NCBI GenBank assembly: GCA_965116445.1
Contig: OZ220688.1
Coordinates: forward strand, 372,001-436,000
Direction: 5' to 3'
Origin: Multivorans sp965116445
GTDB taxonomy: Bacteria; Acidobacteriota; Thermoanaerobaculia; Multivoradales; Multivoraceae
DNA: 64,000 nt
Below, piece after piece: positions 8,794 to 18,368 of the stretch (the first letter of the stretch is position 1; each line of letters starts with the position of its first letter). The notes beneath the pieces are model-generated. The model had not been told where the DNA came from. It searched no databases and saw nothing but the letters and a program-made list of their open reading frames with translations. A program made the position numbers and the translations under genes.

Positions 8794-9576
8794 GTGGAAG
8801 CCATCAAGGCTGAGGGTTTGAGTCGTCGATTCGGCAAGAAGACGGTTGTTGACGGCGTTGACCTCAAGGTCGCGGCGGGGCAGATTCTCGGGTTCGTCGG
8901 CCCCAATGGAGCTGGCAAGACGACAATATGGGCGATGCTGGCGGGACTGCTTGAGCCTACCGAGGGCACGGTTAGATTGCTTGGTAGGCCAGCCGACATC
9001 AACGACACTGGGCTCAAGCAGCAGGTGGGAATCGTTCCGGATCACAGCACTCTGTTCGAGTGCCTCACCGGCGAGGAGCTCCTTCTCTCCTACGGCCGCA
9101 TCTACGGCCTGAGCCACTGGGATGCGAGCCAACGGACCGATGAGGCACTCGCGATCTTCGACCTCGAAGAGGCTGCCAGGAGGCCCATCGCGACCTACTC
9201 GCGCGGGATGCAGAAGAAGGTTCGCCTCGCGGCGGTGATGCTCCACGCACCCCAGGTCCTGTTTCTCGACGAACCGTTCGAGGGCGTAGACGCGTTGAGC
9301 GCGCGTACCGTCATGTCGATCCTGCGCCAGATGGCCGAAGAGAACGGCACCGCCGTCTTCCTGACGTCCCAGATTCTCGACTATGTTGAGCGAGTGTCGA
9401 CTCATCTTGCGGTCATCAAGAGCGGCACAGTTCTCCTGTCGTGCTCCCGAGAGGAGTTTCGCGACCTGCCCGAAACGGCGGTAGAGGAGGGGGCTGGGCG
9501 TCTCGAGAATCTCATTCTCAGCCTCTCCGCAGGCGAGCGCTTCTCCCGCCTTTCCTGGATCGGCAGTACATCGTAG
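8794..9576 (+). CDS. ABC transporter ATP-binding protein
   Basis: A 260-residue ATPase with Walker A GPNGAGKTT near residue 37, the signature YSRGMQKKV in place of LSGGQ near residue 134, Walker B VLFLDEPFEG, and a switch region ending in a serine/glutamine (LTSQ) where histidine is usual. The GTG start has AAGGAG seven bases upstream. The signature resembles ATPases of ABC-2 type exporters for peptides or antibiotics. It is expected to power the membrane proteins encoded just upstream and perhaps the paralogue at 10379-11968. Confidence 0.85.
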   Translation: MEAIKAEGLSRRFGKKTVVDGVDLKVAAGQILGFVGPNGAGKTTIWAMLAGLLEPTEGTVRLLGRPADINDTGLKQQVGIVPDHSTLFECLTGEELLLSYGRIYGLSHWDASQRTDEALAIFDLEEAARRPIATYSRGMQKKVRLAAVMLHAPQVLFLDEPFEGVDALSARTVMSILRQMAEENGTAVFLTSQILDYVERVSTHLAVIKSGTVLLSCSREEFRDLPETAVEEGAGRLENLILSLSAGERFSRLSWIGSTS

Positions 9577-9630
9577 CTTCGTTGTTGTGGCTCTTCCGGG
9601 TTGATGGTGGAAGCGCCGTAGTCAGTCTTG

Positions 9631-10365
9631 ATGCGCGACATAGACTTGTACGGTCAGATTCTGGGTGTCGAGAGTCCTTGGGAAGTCACGGGTGTCTAGC
9701 TGCGGCTTGAGGGCCGGCGAAGTGGAGGCTCTGTCGGAGGCCGAGCGTTCAAAGATCGAGACGGTGGCGATGGACATGTGGCCGGCGTACATTTCGGCCA
9801 CGGTGTCCTGCCTGCCGGACGGCGGGGACAAGATCGCGTACGACAAGTTCAACGTCGCGGCTCATCTCGGCGATGCCGTGGACGAAGTGCGCAGACAGGA
9901 GCACACTTGCGCGGCCTGGGTGACGAAGGCCTGACCGACACGCGCTACTTGTGGCCGTACCACCCGGACCGGGCACCGATGGCCCGCTTTCAAGGAGTTG
10001 AGCGACGGCAACTCGAAGATGGCCCGTTGCTGGCACTTGAAGGAGGTGGCGATGATGATGTTGGGGGACCCGGAACCGCGCCGAGGCCCTGGCTACGCTC
10101 AAGGACTGGTACTCGCGGGCGGTCCGCAGCCGGCTGGAGCCGATGAAGCGTGTGGCCCGGATGATCAAATGACGACGGCGGGCTCAACGCGATTCAGCGA
10201 GACGTCACCAACGCACGTCTCGACGGAATCAACTCGGTGATTTGGTGGCGCAAGAAATCCGCCCGCGACTCTCCTGATCGGGACCGCTTCCGCGCCGCCG
10301 CCCACTTCCATTTCGGCTGACTCGACCTCGATCCTGATTCACTCACACTCCACACGAAACCGGGG
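9631..10365 (+). pseudogene. ISL3-family transposase remnant
   Basis: The beginning reads RDIDLYGQILGVESPW, typical of the ISL3 transposase N-terminus, and is soon closed by a stop. After a large internal deletion the DDE part resumes as ETVAMDMWPAYISATV and KFNVAAHLGDAVDEVRRQEH, then continues through several frameshifts to the usual end region (GINSVIWWRKKSA, then DRDRFRAAAHFHFG). No intact transposase can be made. It lies as a wedge between the two halves of the peptide-export locus. Confidence 0.8.
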
Positions 10366-10378
10366 CAACTCAGACCAT

Positions 10379-11968
10379 TCATTTGCCCGACGATGCGGAG
10401 AGACGCCTAAGGATTCGGTGGGGATCCGAACGCACGAGACGCTCCGCCAAACCAAGCATCCGGGCGTTGAACACTGCGGCGCCAAGAATGAGAATTGCTG
10501 CACCGCAGACGGCCGCTGCGGGTCCCCAAGTGGTTCTCGGCGCGAGAAAAGCCAGCAACAAGGGTAGGCCGATCATAGCCGCCCTGAACGCCACCGACGA
10601 CCAAACCGGCGAGGAAGAAGGGAGCTTTCCTGCGTAGGGCGTGAAGTCGAACGGACTTGGCGAACGGGCGGACTGGTACACGCCGTCGCCGTGGCCTGCA
10701 ACTAGAGCACAAAACGGAAGAGCCAGCCACAGGCTCCAAGTACCGAGGCCTGGCCATCCCACTCGGTGCCAAGTCCAAAAGAGAGTTGCCGAGAACACTA
10801 GAGCGGGCCCGGCGCTCACGGCTGCAGCGTACGCGGTCGCGGGCGCAATAAGGCGGATCGGCATCGCGAATCGCTCCCCGATACTACGGTGTGCGACGCC
10901 ATACGAGTGGGATCGGACGTTAAGAAACGCTGCTAAGACCATGAGGACTGGCCACAAGAGGACCAAAATGTTACCGGTCTGCACTACCGGCATAAGGAAC
11001 AGCATGGCGAGCATCATTCCCCGGTACCAGTTCATCCGCATCAAAGTCTCGAACTCAATCAGGACTAGGCAGGTCTCCGGCGAAAGGCGGTGAAGCCGGC
11101 GCAGAATCGGTGCTAGAGAGACGTGGACTCCGCTGACACTCGTTGCGGGTGACATCCGGTGCAAGAGGTGACGTCGGAGGACACGATACTCTAGTGTCAG
11201 GCAGGCGAACGTGGCGAGCCACAAACCCGCCAAACGCGTGAAGTTCGCTCCGAGTTCGTGCGGCGCGTCGAGAATTCCGACGAGCAGACCGCTGGGGAGA
11301 TAGCTCATAGCGGCGAGCAACTGCGAGTTACTCAATTGCTTGGCGACCCCCGACGGAGTCGACTCCGCTGAGACCTCTAGAAGTCGGTTCTGGATCGTCG
11401 GTTCAAGAGCGAAGAGGGCGATGATGACCGCTGTTAGTAGCGCAGCTGTCACAAGCCAACTCGTGGCCAGAGCGTCGAACTTCAGCATTGCGACGGCAAC
11501 TAGACGACCCAGTAGAACTACGAGTGCTAACGTCGCCAGTAGGACGACCACGACGCCGGGCAGCCCCGCAGCTCGGTACATGAGTAAGTAAACAAGAGAT
11601 GGACCGAAGATCGGTATCCACAGGCCAGATAGCCCTGCAGCCACTCTGAAACCGAAGAGGGTCCTGAACCCGACCGGCAGTGGCAGGCACTGACGGAAGT
11701 CGAAGATGGCGGACATGTCTATACGGAGCACCGCCCCGGCGACGAACCAGGCTAGGGCTGCCAAGCTGGCAACGAGGTTCAGGGTGTTGCGGCGCAGTGC
11801 GTCGTCTCCGATCTCGAAGATCGCCGCCAGAGTCAAGCACAGAATGAGGCCGAGCAGCAGGCATCCTGCGCGGGTCGTCAGTATCCAGAGATGCGCTCTC
11901 GAGCGGTTCCGCTTCCTGGCCAGCCGGAGAACCGCCACGAAGGCATGGAGTTTGGTCAAGACGTTCAT
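10379..11968 (-). CDS. Second ABC-2 permease-like membrane protein
   Basis: A 529-residue protein with about a dozen membrane segments, related to the permease at 6439-8070 through the shared blocks described there. It is on the opposite strand and separated from the rest of the locus by an ISL3 remnant, so it may have been inverted after transposition. The ATG at 11966-11968 directly abuts a sequence that looks like an IS end, so its native promoter was probably lost or replaced. It may be a paired transporter subunit or a duplicated one. Confidence 0.6.
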   Translation of the reverse strand: MNVLTKLHAFVAVLRLARKRNRSRAHLWILTTRAGCLLLGLILCLTLAAIFEIGDDALRRNTLNLVASLAALAWFVAGAVLRIDMSAIFDFRQCLPLPVGFRTLFGFRVAAGLSGLWIPIFGPSLVYLLMYRAAGLPGVVVVLLATLALVVLLGRLVAVAMLKFDALATSWLVTAALLTAVIIALFALEPTIQNRLLEVSAESTPSGVAKQLSNSQLLAAMSYLPSGLLVGILDAPHELGANFTRLAGLWLATFACLTLEYRVLRRHLLHRMSPATSVSGVHVSLAPILRRLHRLSPETCLVLIEFETLMRMNWYRGMMLAMLFLMPVVQTGNILVLLWPVLMVLAAFLNVRSHSYGVAHRSIGERFAMPIRLIAPATAYAAAVSAGPALVFSATLFWTWHRVGWPGLGTWSLWLALPFCALVAGHGDGVYQSARSPSPFDFTPYAGKLPSSSPVWSSVAFRAAMIGLPLLLAFLAPRTTWGPAAAVCGAAILILGAAVFNARMLGLAERLVRSDPHRILRRLSASSGK

Positions 11969-11988
11969 CTAGCAGCCCGCGCAAGAAG
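11969..11988. repeat. Solitary IS-end-like sequence
   Basis: CTAGCAGCCCGCGCAAGAAG matches the left end of the IS at 12231 (CTAGCAGCCCGTGGCAGAAG) at 17 of 20 bases. It touches the start codon of the permease on the minus strand. It looks like the footprint of a related IS that was otherwise lost. Confidence 0.6.
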
Positions 11989-12230
11989 TGGGTGTCGCGC
12001 CGAGAGACGCCAAGCACCCGTGCAGCAAGGCGCTACGAGGGAGCATATGGGTGGGCCGTATTCGACCGGGGAGCAACGATGCTGGGCGGGATGCGTAGCC
12101 GCTCGAGAGCAGCACGACTCTGCCGCAGGCTGTTGGGGAAGCGGGGTCGTTGCCGATGCACGGTATAGAGTCTCGACGACATGGAGGAAGGTGGCGTGCA
12201 TGGATTGGGAGGTTATCCCAGTCCTGCCGC
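11989..12230. other. Unassigned spacer between the solo IS end and the IS
   Basis: About 240 bases with no recognisable gene. Short open frames on both strands have no family features. Confidence 0.4.
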
Positions 12231-13731
12231 CTAGCAGCCCGTGGCAGAAGTAGTCGTGCGGTCCGAGCGATGTGGTTGGTTCAGGCTTGAGGTTGGGTAG
12301 CGGCGAGGAAGACGAAGTTGAAGTTGGGGCGGCTGGCAGCGCGGTTTTCCCGCCATCGGGCGAGGAACCGGCGGAAAGCCCGGCCAAGACGCTCCCAAGG
12401 CGCCCCGTGTGGGCCGGCCAGGGCGTCGAGGAACGCCGCAGACCGTCCCTGCAAGGCCCGCGGCGTTCCGACTCCCACGAGCGTACGCATCAGCAGCCCG
12501 AGGTTGAAGCCGCAGGCCTGAAGGTAGACCCGCTTGAGCACGTTGCCGCACTCGCGCAGATGCAGCCGTCGCATGCCGCCGGTCTCGAACTGATGGGCGA
12601 AAGGCCGTTCGAGGCGCTCGCCGCGCTGGCGCTGCATCCGCTTGCCTCGATTCCCCCGGATTCGCCGACGGTTCGCGTACACGATGGCCTGCAGGTCCTT
12701 CTTGCCCTTCCAACGACGACGACCACGGTCCGGCTCCGCAATGTAGCTGCGAAGCTCCAACTCGTCGATGGAGGCGAGAACGGCGTTGCTGTGGTACCCC
12801 TTGTCCGCAACGACTTCCTCGATCACCGACGAGTCGCCGACCGCCGACTCGACCTGATCGAAGGTCTCCTCCAGCGTCGCGAAGAGAGACTCCGTGTCCC
12901 CCTTGGCGCCGCCGTGGATGGTCACGCCCAGGATGGTCCCGCACTCCAGGTCCACCGCCTGCTCCGCCTTGTACGCAAGGTGCGTGCGGCCATCCTTCAT
13001 CTTCGTTACCTCTGCATCCGGATCGTGCGGATTCTCCCACTCCTTGTTGGACAACTTCTTCTTCCGCTTGCGGTCGAAGCGCGCCAACTCCGCCTTCGTC
13101 GGCGTCGCCACACCCGAGGCCGCCGCCAAGCCCCGAACGAACTCCTCGTACTCCGCGCCCGTGTCACGACGCACGATGCTTCGCAGCGCCGCGTTCGCCT
13201 CCAGAGTCGTCGCGTCCACCCCCACCGTCTTCCCCGACACCAGACCCGAATCCGCCAGGACGCCAAGAACCCACGAGAACACCTTCGCGTGAGTCTCCAC
13301 CGCGATCAGCCGACGAGTACGCGAAATCGTCGAATGATCCGGGGCCGATTCAGTTACACCCAAGTCCAGAAACCGCCGGATGCTCAGCGAGTCCTGAGCC
13401 CGCCACGCGATGCCACGCTCAGAGTCCAAACCCTCGAAGTAGCCCAACAGCAACATCCTGAAGTACCGGCCCGGACGCAGACTCGGTCGGCCCATGCGCT
13501 CCGCGTAGAACTCCGAACACTCCGACTCCACGAACTCGTCGAAACCCCTCGACTCCAGCAAGCCGTTCAAACGCTCATAGAACGGGTGACCAGAGCTTCG
13601 CGGCAGATCGCCGCCCGACACCCAGAGAGGCTCCTGGCTCCCACCACGACGCTTTTTGCCCATAGCCATGACGACATTCTACTGCCCTGGCGAAATGGCC
13701 GCCAAGGGCGACTTTCACCACGGGCTGCTAG
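12231..13731. mobile_element. IS1182-like insertion sequence, complete
   Basis: A 1.5-kb element bounded by inverted ends CTAGCAGCCCGTGG at 12231 and CCACGGGCTGCTAG ending at 13731, 14 of 14 matching. It contains one full transposase gene on the minus strand. I do not see an obvious direct target duplication at the borders. Confidence 0.85.
12281..13669 (-). CDS. IS1182-like DDE transposase
   Basis: A 462-residue transposase with no frameshift. The N-terminal helical domain reads GRYFRMLLLGYFEGLDSERG, the usual segment in IS1182/IS5-type transposases, followed by APDHSTISRTRR. DDE residues are seen as Asp in VGVDATTLEANAA, Asp in VADKGYHSNAVL and a C-terminal Glu region, with the basic stretch RRRIRGNRGKRMQRQRGERL near it and the FNLGLLMRTL tail. 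It spans nearly the whole element and is probably active. Confidence 0.9.
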   Translation of the reverse strand: MAMGKKRRGGSQEPLWVSGGDLPRSSGHPFYERLNGLLESRGFDEFVESECSEFYAERMGRPSLRPGRYFRMLLLGYFEGLDSERGIAWRAQDSLSIRRFLDLGVTESAPDHSTISRTRRLIAVETHAKVFSWVLGVLADSGLVSGKTVGVDATTLEANAALRSIVRRDTGAEYEEFVRGLAAASGVATPTKAELARFDRKRKKKLSNKEWENPHDPDAEVTKMKDGRTHLAYKAEQAVDLECGTILGVTIHGGAKGDTESLFATLEETFDQVESAVGDSSVIEEVVADKGYHSNAVLASIDELELRSYIAEPDRGRRRWKGKKDLQAIVYANRRRIRGNRGKRMQRQRGERLERPFAHQFETGGMRRLHLRECGNVLKRVYLQACGFNLGLLMRTLVGVGTPRALQGRSAAFLDALAGPHGAPWERLGRAFRRFLARWRENRAASRPNFNFVFLAATQPQA

Positions 13732-13787
13732 AGCAACGTTCTCGTTTCCCGCCGGCAGAGGTTGCAAAGCAGCGGTTGGTCAGCATC

Positions 13788-14989
13788 GAGATATTGCCGA
13801 AAAGTTGTGGATCGGCGAGTTGATCAGACAGCGTTCCTGACCTGAGTTCCGTTGGTGAATGGTACTCCTTCTCTGACCGGAGCGACGAGGTGCGGAGCGC
13901 CGACTCATCGCCAGCGTTTCTGGGCCATGTCGAGCAGCTCGAAGGCAATCAGCAGCGCCTTGGTGCGTGAGCCGGCACCCTTGGTGACCCGCTGTCGCAG
14001 CTTCACGGTGGCAAACGTCGACTCGACCGCGTTGGTGGTGCGCATGTGCTGCCAGTGCTCGGCCTGAAGGTCGAAGAAACTGAGCAGGCATTCCTCAGCC
14101 GATGCACCCAGCATCTCGGCTCCCTGGTTTCGGGCCACACGTCGCGGATCGCTCGCCACAGGCCCAGAGCGCCGTCGCCGATGGCCAGGACCGGCGCTCG
14201 CAGGCAGCGGCGCTTCAGGTCCCGCAGGACGCTCGCCCAGCTCTCCGCGCTCTCCCGGTCCCCATCCTCGACAGCGATCGGCTCCTTGGTGCCGTCACGG
14301 TGCACGCCCAGCAGGACCAGCGTGCACAGGGGACCGTCCTCCAGGCGGACCCGGAAGTGCACGCCGTGGGCCCACATGTACACGTAGTCTTCGGCGCTCA
14401 GGTCCCGTCGCCGGAAGGATCGGTACTCCTCCTCCCAGGCCGACGTCATCTGCGTGGTGCTGGATGCCGACAGGCCCGAGGCCTTGTCCCCCAGCAAAGC
14501 GCCGAGCGCCTCCTTGAAGTCGCCTGTCGACAGCTCCGCAGGTACAGCACCGGCAGGACCTCCTCGACCTTCTGCGAGCGGCCCATGTACGGCGGCAGGA
14601 TTGAGCTCGTGACGCGGTGCTCAGGCCTCCGGTCGTCGACCCGGGGAGCCCTGACCTCCACCGTACCGGCGCCGGGCGTCACTTGCCGCGGACGCACACG
14701 GCCGTTGCGAACCACCAGTGCCCGGCCGTCCTCCCCGCGCTCCGAGCGGTGTCTCTCCACGCACTCGGAGACCTCCGCCTCCAGGGCCTCCACCAGCATC
14801 CGGCGAACGCCCTCGCGGAAAGGCTCGTCGAGAGGCGAGACGGTGTTCCCCTCCGAAGCGGTTTCGACTATCCTGAGCAAGGGTGGCGTGTCTCCGCTCC
14901 CGGCATCCAACCGGGCGTTTGTTGAACACCCAGGAGGATACGCCGCCTGACCTACATCAACGGATCCACAGCTCCTGGCAGTGGCTCTC
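13788..14989. mobile_element. IS256-like element, degenerate
   Basis: The left end reads GAGATATTGCCGAAAAGTTG, close to typical IS256-family ends, and a diverged inverse of it (CCACAGCTCCTGGCAGTGGC) lies at about 14966-14985. The transposase inside is broken. It is the immediate neighbour of the IS1182-like element. Confidence 0.6.
13905..14920 (-). pseudogene. IS256-family (mutator) transposase, broken
   Basis: Reading right to left on the minus strand, three frames each carry a piece of one transposase. The first has VRNGRVRPRQVTPGAG and PPYMGRSQKVEEVLPVLYLR. The second has the catalytic region with DGDRESAESWASVLRDLKRR and IGDGALGLWRAIRDVWP. The third has AEHWQHMRTTNAVESTFATV and TKGAGSRTKALL. 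There are at least two frameshifts and an internal deletion between the second and third pieces. Confidence 0.85.
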
Positions 14990-15165
14990 TGCATTTGCGG
15001 TAATCGTGCTAAGTCGGCACACCCGACCGGGAGCCTCATCGACCTCGGCCCGCAAGGTCGATGTCGGTTTCCGAGTAGCGGCCCCGAGCCGGCGCACCCC
15101 GGAGGTCCTCAATGCGGTTGGTCTGCCGATGCGGCCGAATGAGCTGCGCCACTCGAACTCGTGCT

Positions 15166-15366
15166 TCAGACCATCTTCACCAGGTAGCTCCGGATCACGC
15201 CCTTGTGGCGGGTCCAAAGCGGCAAGTAGCGAAAGCTGACCATGTGTTCCTGGATGAACTCGTAGGCCGATCCGCGTGCCACCTCCGCGAAGCCCGCCGA
15301 ATTGCCGGACAGGAAGCTGCGGACCTCGCCAAGACTCTGAAGCTGGCGTGTCTGAAGGGTCCCGAA
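15166..15366 (-). pseudogene. Integrase-core transposase N-terminal remnant
   Basis: One minus-strand frame reads SLGEVRSFLSGNSAGF, then SAYEFIQEHMVSFRYL, then HKGVIRSYLVKM and a stop. This pattern is typical of the N-terminal segment of a widespread integrase-core transposase (helical region before the helix-turn-helix). There is no catalytic part, so it is a fragment. Call made by eye only. Confidence 0.45.
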
Positions 15367-15457
15367 TCATGCTCCGATGATCCCTGATCCCAACGGGTCG
15401 CGCTCATCTCTCGTTGGACAGACACCACACGCTCACTTCATCGGACAGCCCTACTGC

Positions 15458-15710
15458 TTGACAGGTCCAGGGCGTTCAGTGTCTGGTCCGGCGTCTTGGG
15501 CCATCCGGTCCCCGCAACCCGCGCCACGCCATGACTCGCAGGCCAGCGACAGCGCGAGTCTTGTGCCCACGGTCGTCTCGGCGACCGGCGTCGTTGCGCA
15601 GGCTTGGTGGGCTCACGGTCACGGCAAGGGCTGAATCCGGGCCAGTCCCGGTACGGTCCAGGACGAGAGTGAGCGAGAAGGCCTCCTTCCGGATCGAAGG
15701 AGGTTTCGTT
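15458..15710 (+). promoter_or_regulatory. Second, decayed copy of the his/trp leader region
   Basis: TTGACA at 15458 corresponds to the promoter of the superoperon at 39904. A leader frame ends at 15634 with ATGVVAQAWWAHGHGKG, against ATGIVATSWWAHGHGKG at the intact operon; GTG at 15563 is a possible start. The hairpin that covers the Shine-Dalgarno is kept at about 15680-15707 with G-U pairs replacing some Watson-Crick pairs. The conserved peptide end with silent changes suggests the leader was under coding constraint before this copy decayed. Confidence 0.7.
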
Positions 15711-17258
15711 TGACTTTGGCACCCGAGAGTCCACTGCGCGCCACCCCTACAAGGGGTCGCGCGGTGCGCGACGTTGGTGGCGTCGTTGACGGAGGCGCCC
15801 AGCGCGTCCGGCGACGAGTTGCGCGTGCTCTAGGAGCGCGCCGACTGCCTCGAGGTGCGGGCGGACCTAGTCGCTGAGATCAGCGCCGAGTGGTTGCGGG
15901 AACGGTTCGCCGGTGCGCTGCTCTACACCTTGCACAGCGAGGCGGAAGGCGGCCGCGGACCGGTCGACGAGGGTCGGCGGGCGGTGCGGCTCGCCGCGGC
16001 CGGAGGGTAGTACCTGGTCGATCTCGAGGCTGATCGCGACTTCACCCGCGAGTCGCTGGCCGCGGTCGCCCCGAGCGGGCGGCCGGTGTCCTGGCACGGT
16101 CGCGGTGCCAGCGTCAGGGCGCTGGGCGGCCGGCTCAAACAGTTTCGGGCGCGGAGGCGTGATTCTACAATCTCGTCACCGCTCCGAAGGTCGGGTGAAG
16201 AACTGGCGCCGCTCGAACTGCTGCTCGAAACGGGCCGCACGGATGTCGCCGCGTTCGCGTTGGCTGCCTTCGGCGCGTGGCCCCGACAGGTGGTGCCACC
16301 GCTCGCGGCGCCCTGGATCTACGGCGCCGCGGGTACGCTGGCAGCGGCCCCCGGGCCAGCCGTCCATCGAGCGTCTGCGGGCCGACTACGGCCTGCCGGG
16401 CCTGCCCGGGGTGTCGAGACTGTTCGGCGTCGTCGGACACCCGGCGACGCACAGCGTGTCGCCGCGGTTCCACAACGCCGGCTACCGCGACGTGGGCGAG
16501 GACGGGCTATACGTCGCCTTCGACGCGCCGACCTTCGAGACGTTCTGGAGCGAGGTCGTGCGCAGCGATTTCTTCGGGCGCGCCGGGATGCCTCTAGCGT
16601 GCCGGGGTGCCTCTAGCGGGCCTGAGCGTCGCCGCGCCGCATAGGGCCGCGGCTCTGGCCGCCGCCGGCGAGGCCGGGACCTGGCGGCGCGGACCGGAGG
16701 CGCGAACACCCTGCTCCCGGGCCCGGTGGGCGCCGCCGAGAGGCGGTGGCGTGCTGAGAGCACGGACCCGGAGGGCATCGTCGGTCCGCTGCGGCTGGGC
16801 GGCATCGAGCTCTCGGACCGGCTGCGGTGGTCATCGGCGCCGGCCGCGCGGCGGTGGCGGGTCTGGCGGCCGCGGGCGCTGAGGTCGCGCTAGCTAACCG
16901 CACCGTGTCGACCGGCCGGGAAGCCGCGGAGTCGCTCGGCGCGGCCTTCGTTCCGCTCGGCGAACTCTAACCTGGCGCGCTCGACGTGGTCGTCACCGCC
17001 ACCTCGCTGGGCCGCGATCCCGCCGACCCGTTTCCCCCCCGCTCCCGATGCGCTGCGCTCCGCGGCGAACGCGGTCGAGCTGGTCTACGCGGCGGATCAA
17101 CGCCCTGGAGCCGGGCGCTCGCGGCGCGTGGTGTTCAGGTCACGGACGGCCGGGAAGTGCTGCTGCATCAGGGCCTGGCGCAGTACGGGGCGATGACGGG
17201 AACGCCGCTTCCGCCCGAAGTCGCCGCCGCGGCCCTGGGATTGGAGACGGCACGATGA
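15711..17258 (+). pseudogene. Decayed dehydroquinase-shikimate dehydrogenase fusion
   Basis: It follows 40167-41789 along its whole length but is split by several frameshifts and in-frame stops. Recognisable pieces include LLYTLHSEAEGG, PVSWHGRG, LFGVVGHPATHSVSPRFHNA and MTGTPLPPEVAAAALGLE. The position of the catalytic dehydroquinase lysine (LYKLVT in the intact copy) reads FYNLVT here. TTG at 15711, after AAGGAGG, matches the intact start. It cannot make either enzyme. Confidence 0.85.
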
Positions 17259-17961
17259 AGTATCTTCGGCGGCTTGGCGACCGGAGTGTCGGCTGCCCCT
17301 GTTCGACAGCATGAAGCGCCGTCGCCGGCTGGAGTCGCGCCTGACCGGGTTGCTTGAGGAGCGCGGCTTCGCCGAGGTCTTGCTGCCGATCCTCGACTAC
17401 TTCGAGCCCAACCGGCCGTTGCTTCAGGATCCGCTGCTCAAGCACCTCTACCGGTTTGTAGATCGGGACGGTCAACTGCTCGTGCGCGCGGCGACTTCAC
17501 ACCGATGCTGGCGCGGCTGCTGCCTCCTCACCTGGACGACCTGGAGCTGCCACTCCGTCTCTACTACCGGGGCGACGTGGTGCGGCGTCAGCCGCTGCGT
17601 CCCGGCCGGATGCGCGAGTACTCGCAGTTGGGCACCGAGCTGCTGGGCGGCGCTGCCGATGCGGTGACCGAACAGCTCCGCCTGCGCGACCGGCTGGCGG
17701 CGGCTTACGGGGGCCAGGGCATCGAGGTCGTGGTCGATCTCGCCGAGTTCGCCGCCGTCGCCCTCGACCCGAGGGTTGGCGGCTCCGCGGGTCCGCGCGG
17801 CTACTGCGACGGCCTCATGTTGGCGGCCTACGCGCCGGGCAAGGCACTGGGAGTCGGCGGCCGCTACGACAAGGTGCTCCGGTCGCTCAGCGGCGACTGC
17901 TCGGCGGTGGGCTTCTCTTCGGGCTCGATCTGCTGCCGGAGCAGTCGGAGTGCTCCGCGTG
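17255..17961 (+). pseudogene. Decayed hisZ copy
   Basis: It matches 41786-42790. Preserved pieces are LTGLLEERGFAEVLLPILDYFEPN and later EYSQLGTELLGG, then GGRYDKVLRSLSGDCSAVGFS. It has frameshifts (for example near 17490) and lacks roughly 80 codons between ELLGG and the AVTEQLRLRDRL segment. It overlaps the next fragment as in the intact operon. Confidence 0.8.
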
Positions 17962-18368
17962 ATCACGTTCGGCTTGCCGAAGGGACGCAACCTCGGACCC
18001 GCCCGCGACGCGCTTGCCGCCGGTGGGCTGGGTCTGGGCGGTCTCGATTCTTCGAGGCTGCGCCAACGGTTGGCCGACGAGAGCGCACTGGGCGTCGACG
18101 TCGAACGGTGCTGCTCAAGGACTGGGACCTGCCGCTCTACGTCGAGCACGGGATCGTCGACTGCACGATCATCGCCTCGGACGTGCTGGAGGAGACGCGG
18201 CCCGACGGCTTCCAGCCGCTGCGGCTCAAAGGCGGCCGCAGCCGGCGTTCCTGATTGCCGAAACGCCGGAACTGCCGCGGAGCGGTCAGCTCCGGCGGCG
18301 CGGCGCTATCCGGCGTGGCGGCGAGACTGCTTGCGGCCCGCAACCTGCACGTCGAGGTGCTCCACCTC
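17959..18368 (+). pseudogene. Decayed and truncated hisG copy
   Basis: It starts ITFGLPKGRNLGPARDALAA like the intact HisG and later reads KDWDLPLYVEHGIVDCTIIA. There are frameshifts near 18110 and 18250. It ends abruptly at AARNLHVEVLHL where the fabF fragment begins, so the phosphoribosyl-pyrophosphate loop and C-terminus are missing. Confidence 0.85.

Noticed and set aside
12272..13840. Plus-strand 522-codon frame across the IS
   Set aside because: It is the shadow of the transposase on the opposite strand.
13905..15039. Three independent small genes on the minus strand
   Set aside because: Their pieces join into one IS256-type transposase interrupted by frameshifts.
15531..15713. Separate 60-codon gene over the decayed leader
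   Set aside because: It is out of frame with the conserved WWAHGHGKG peptide and has no other support.
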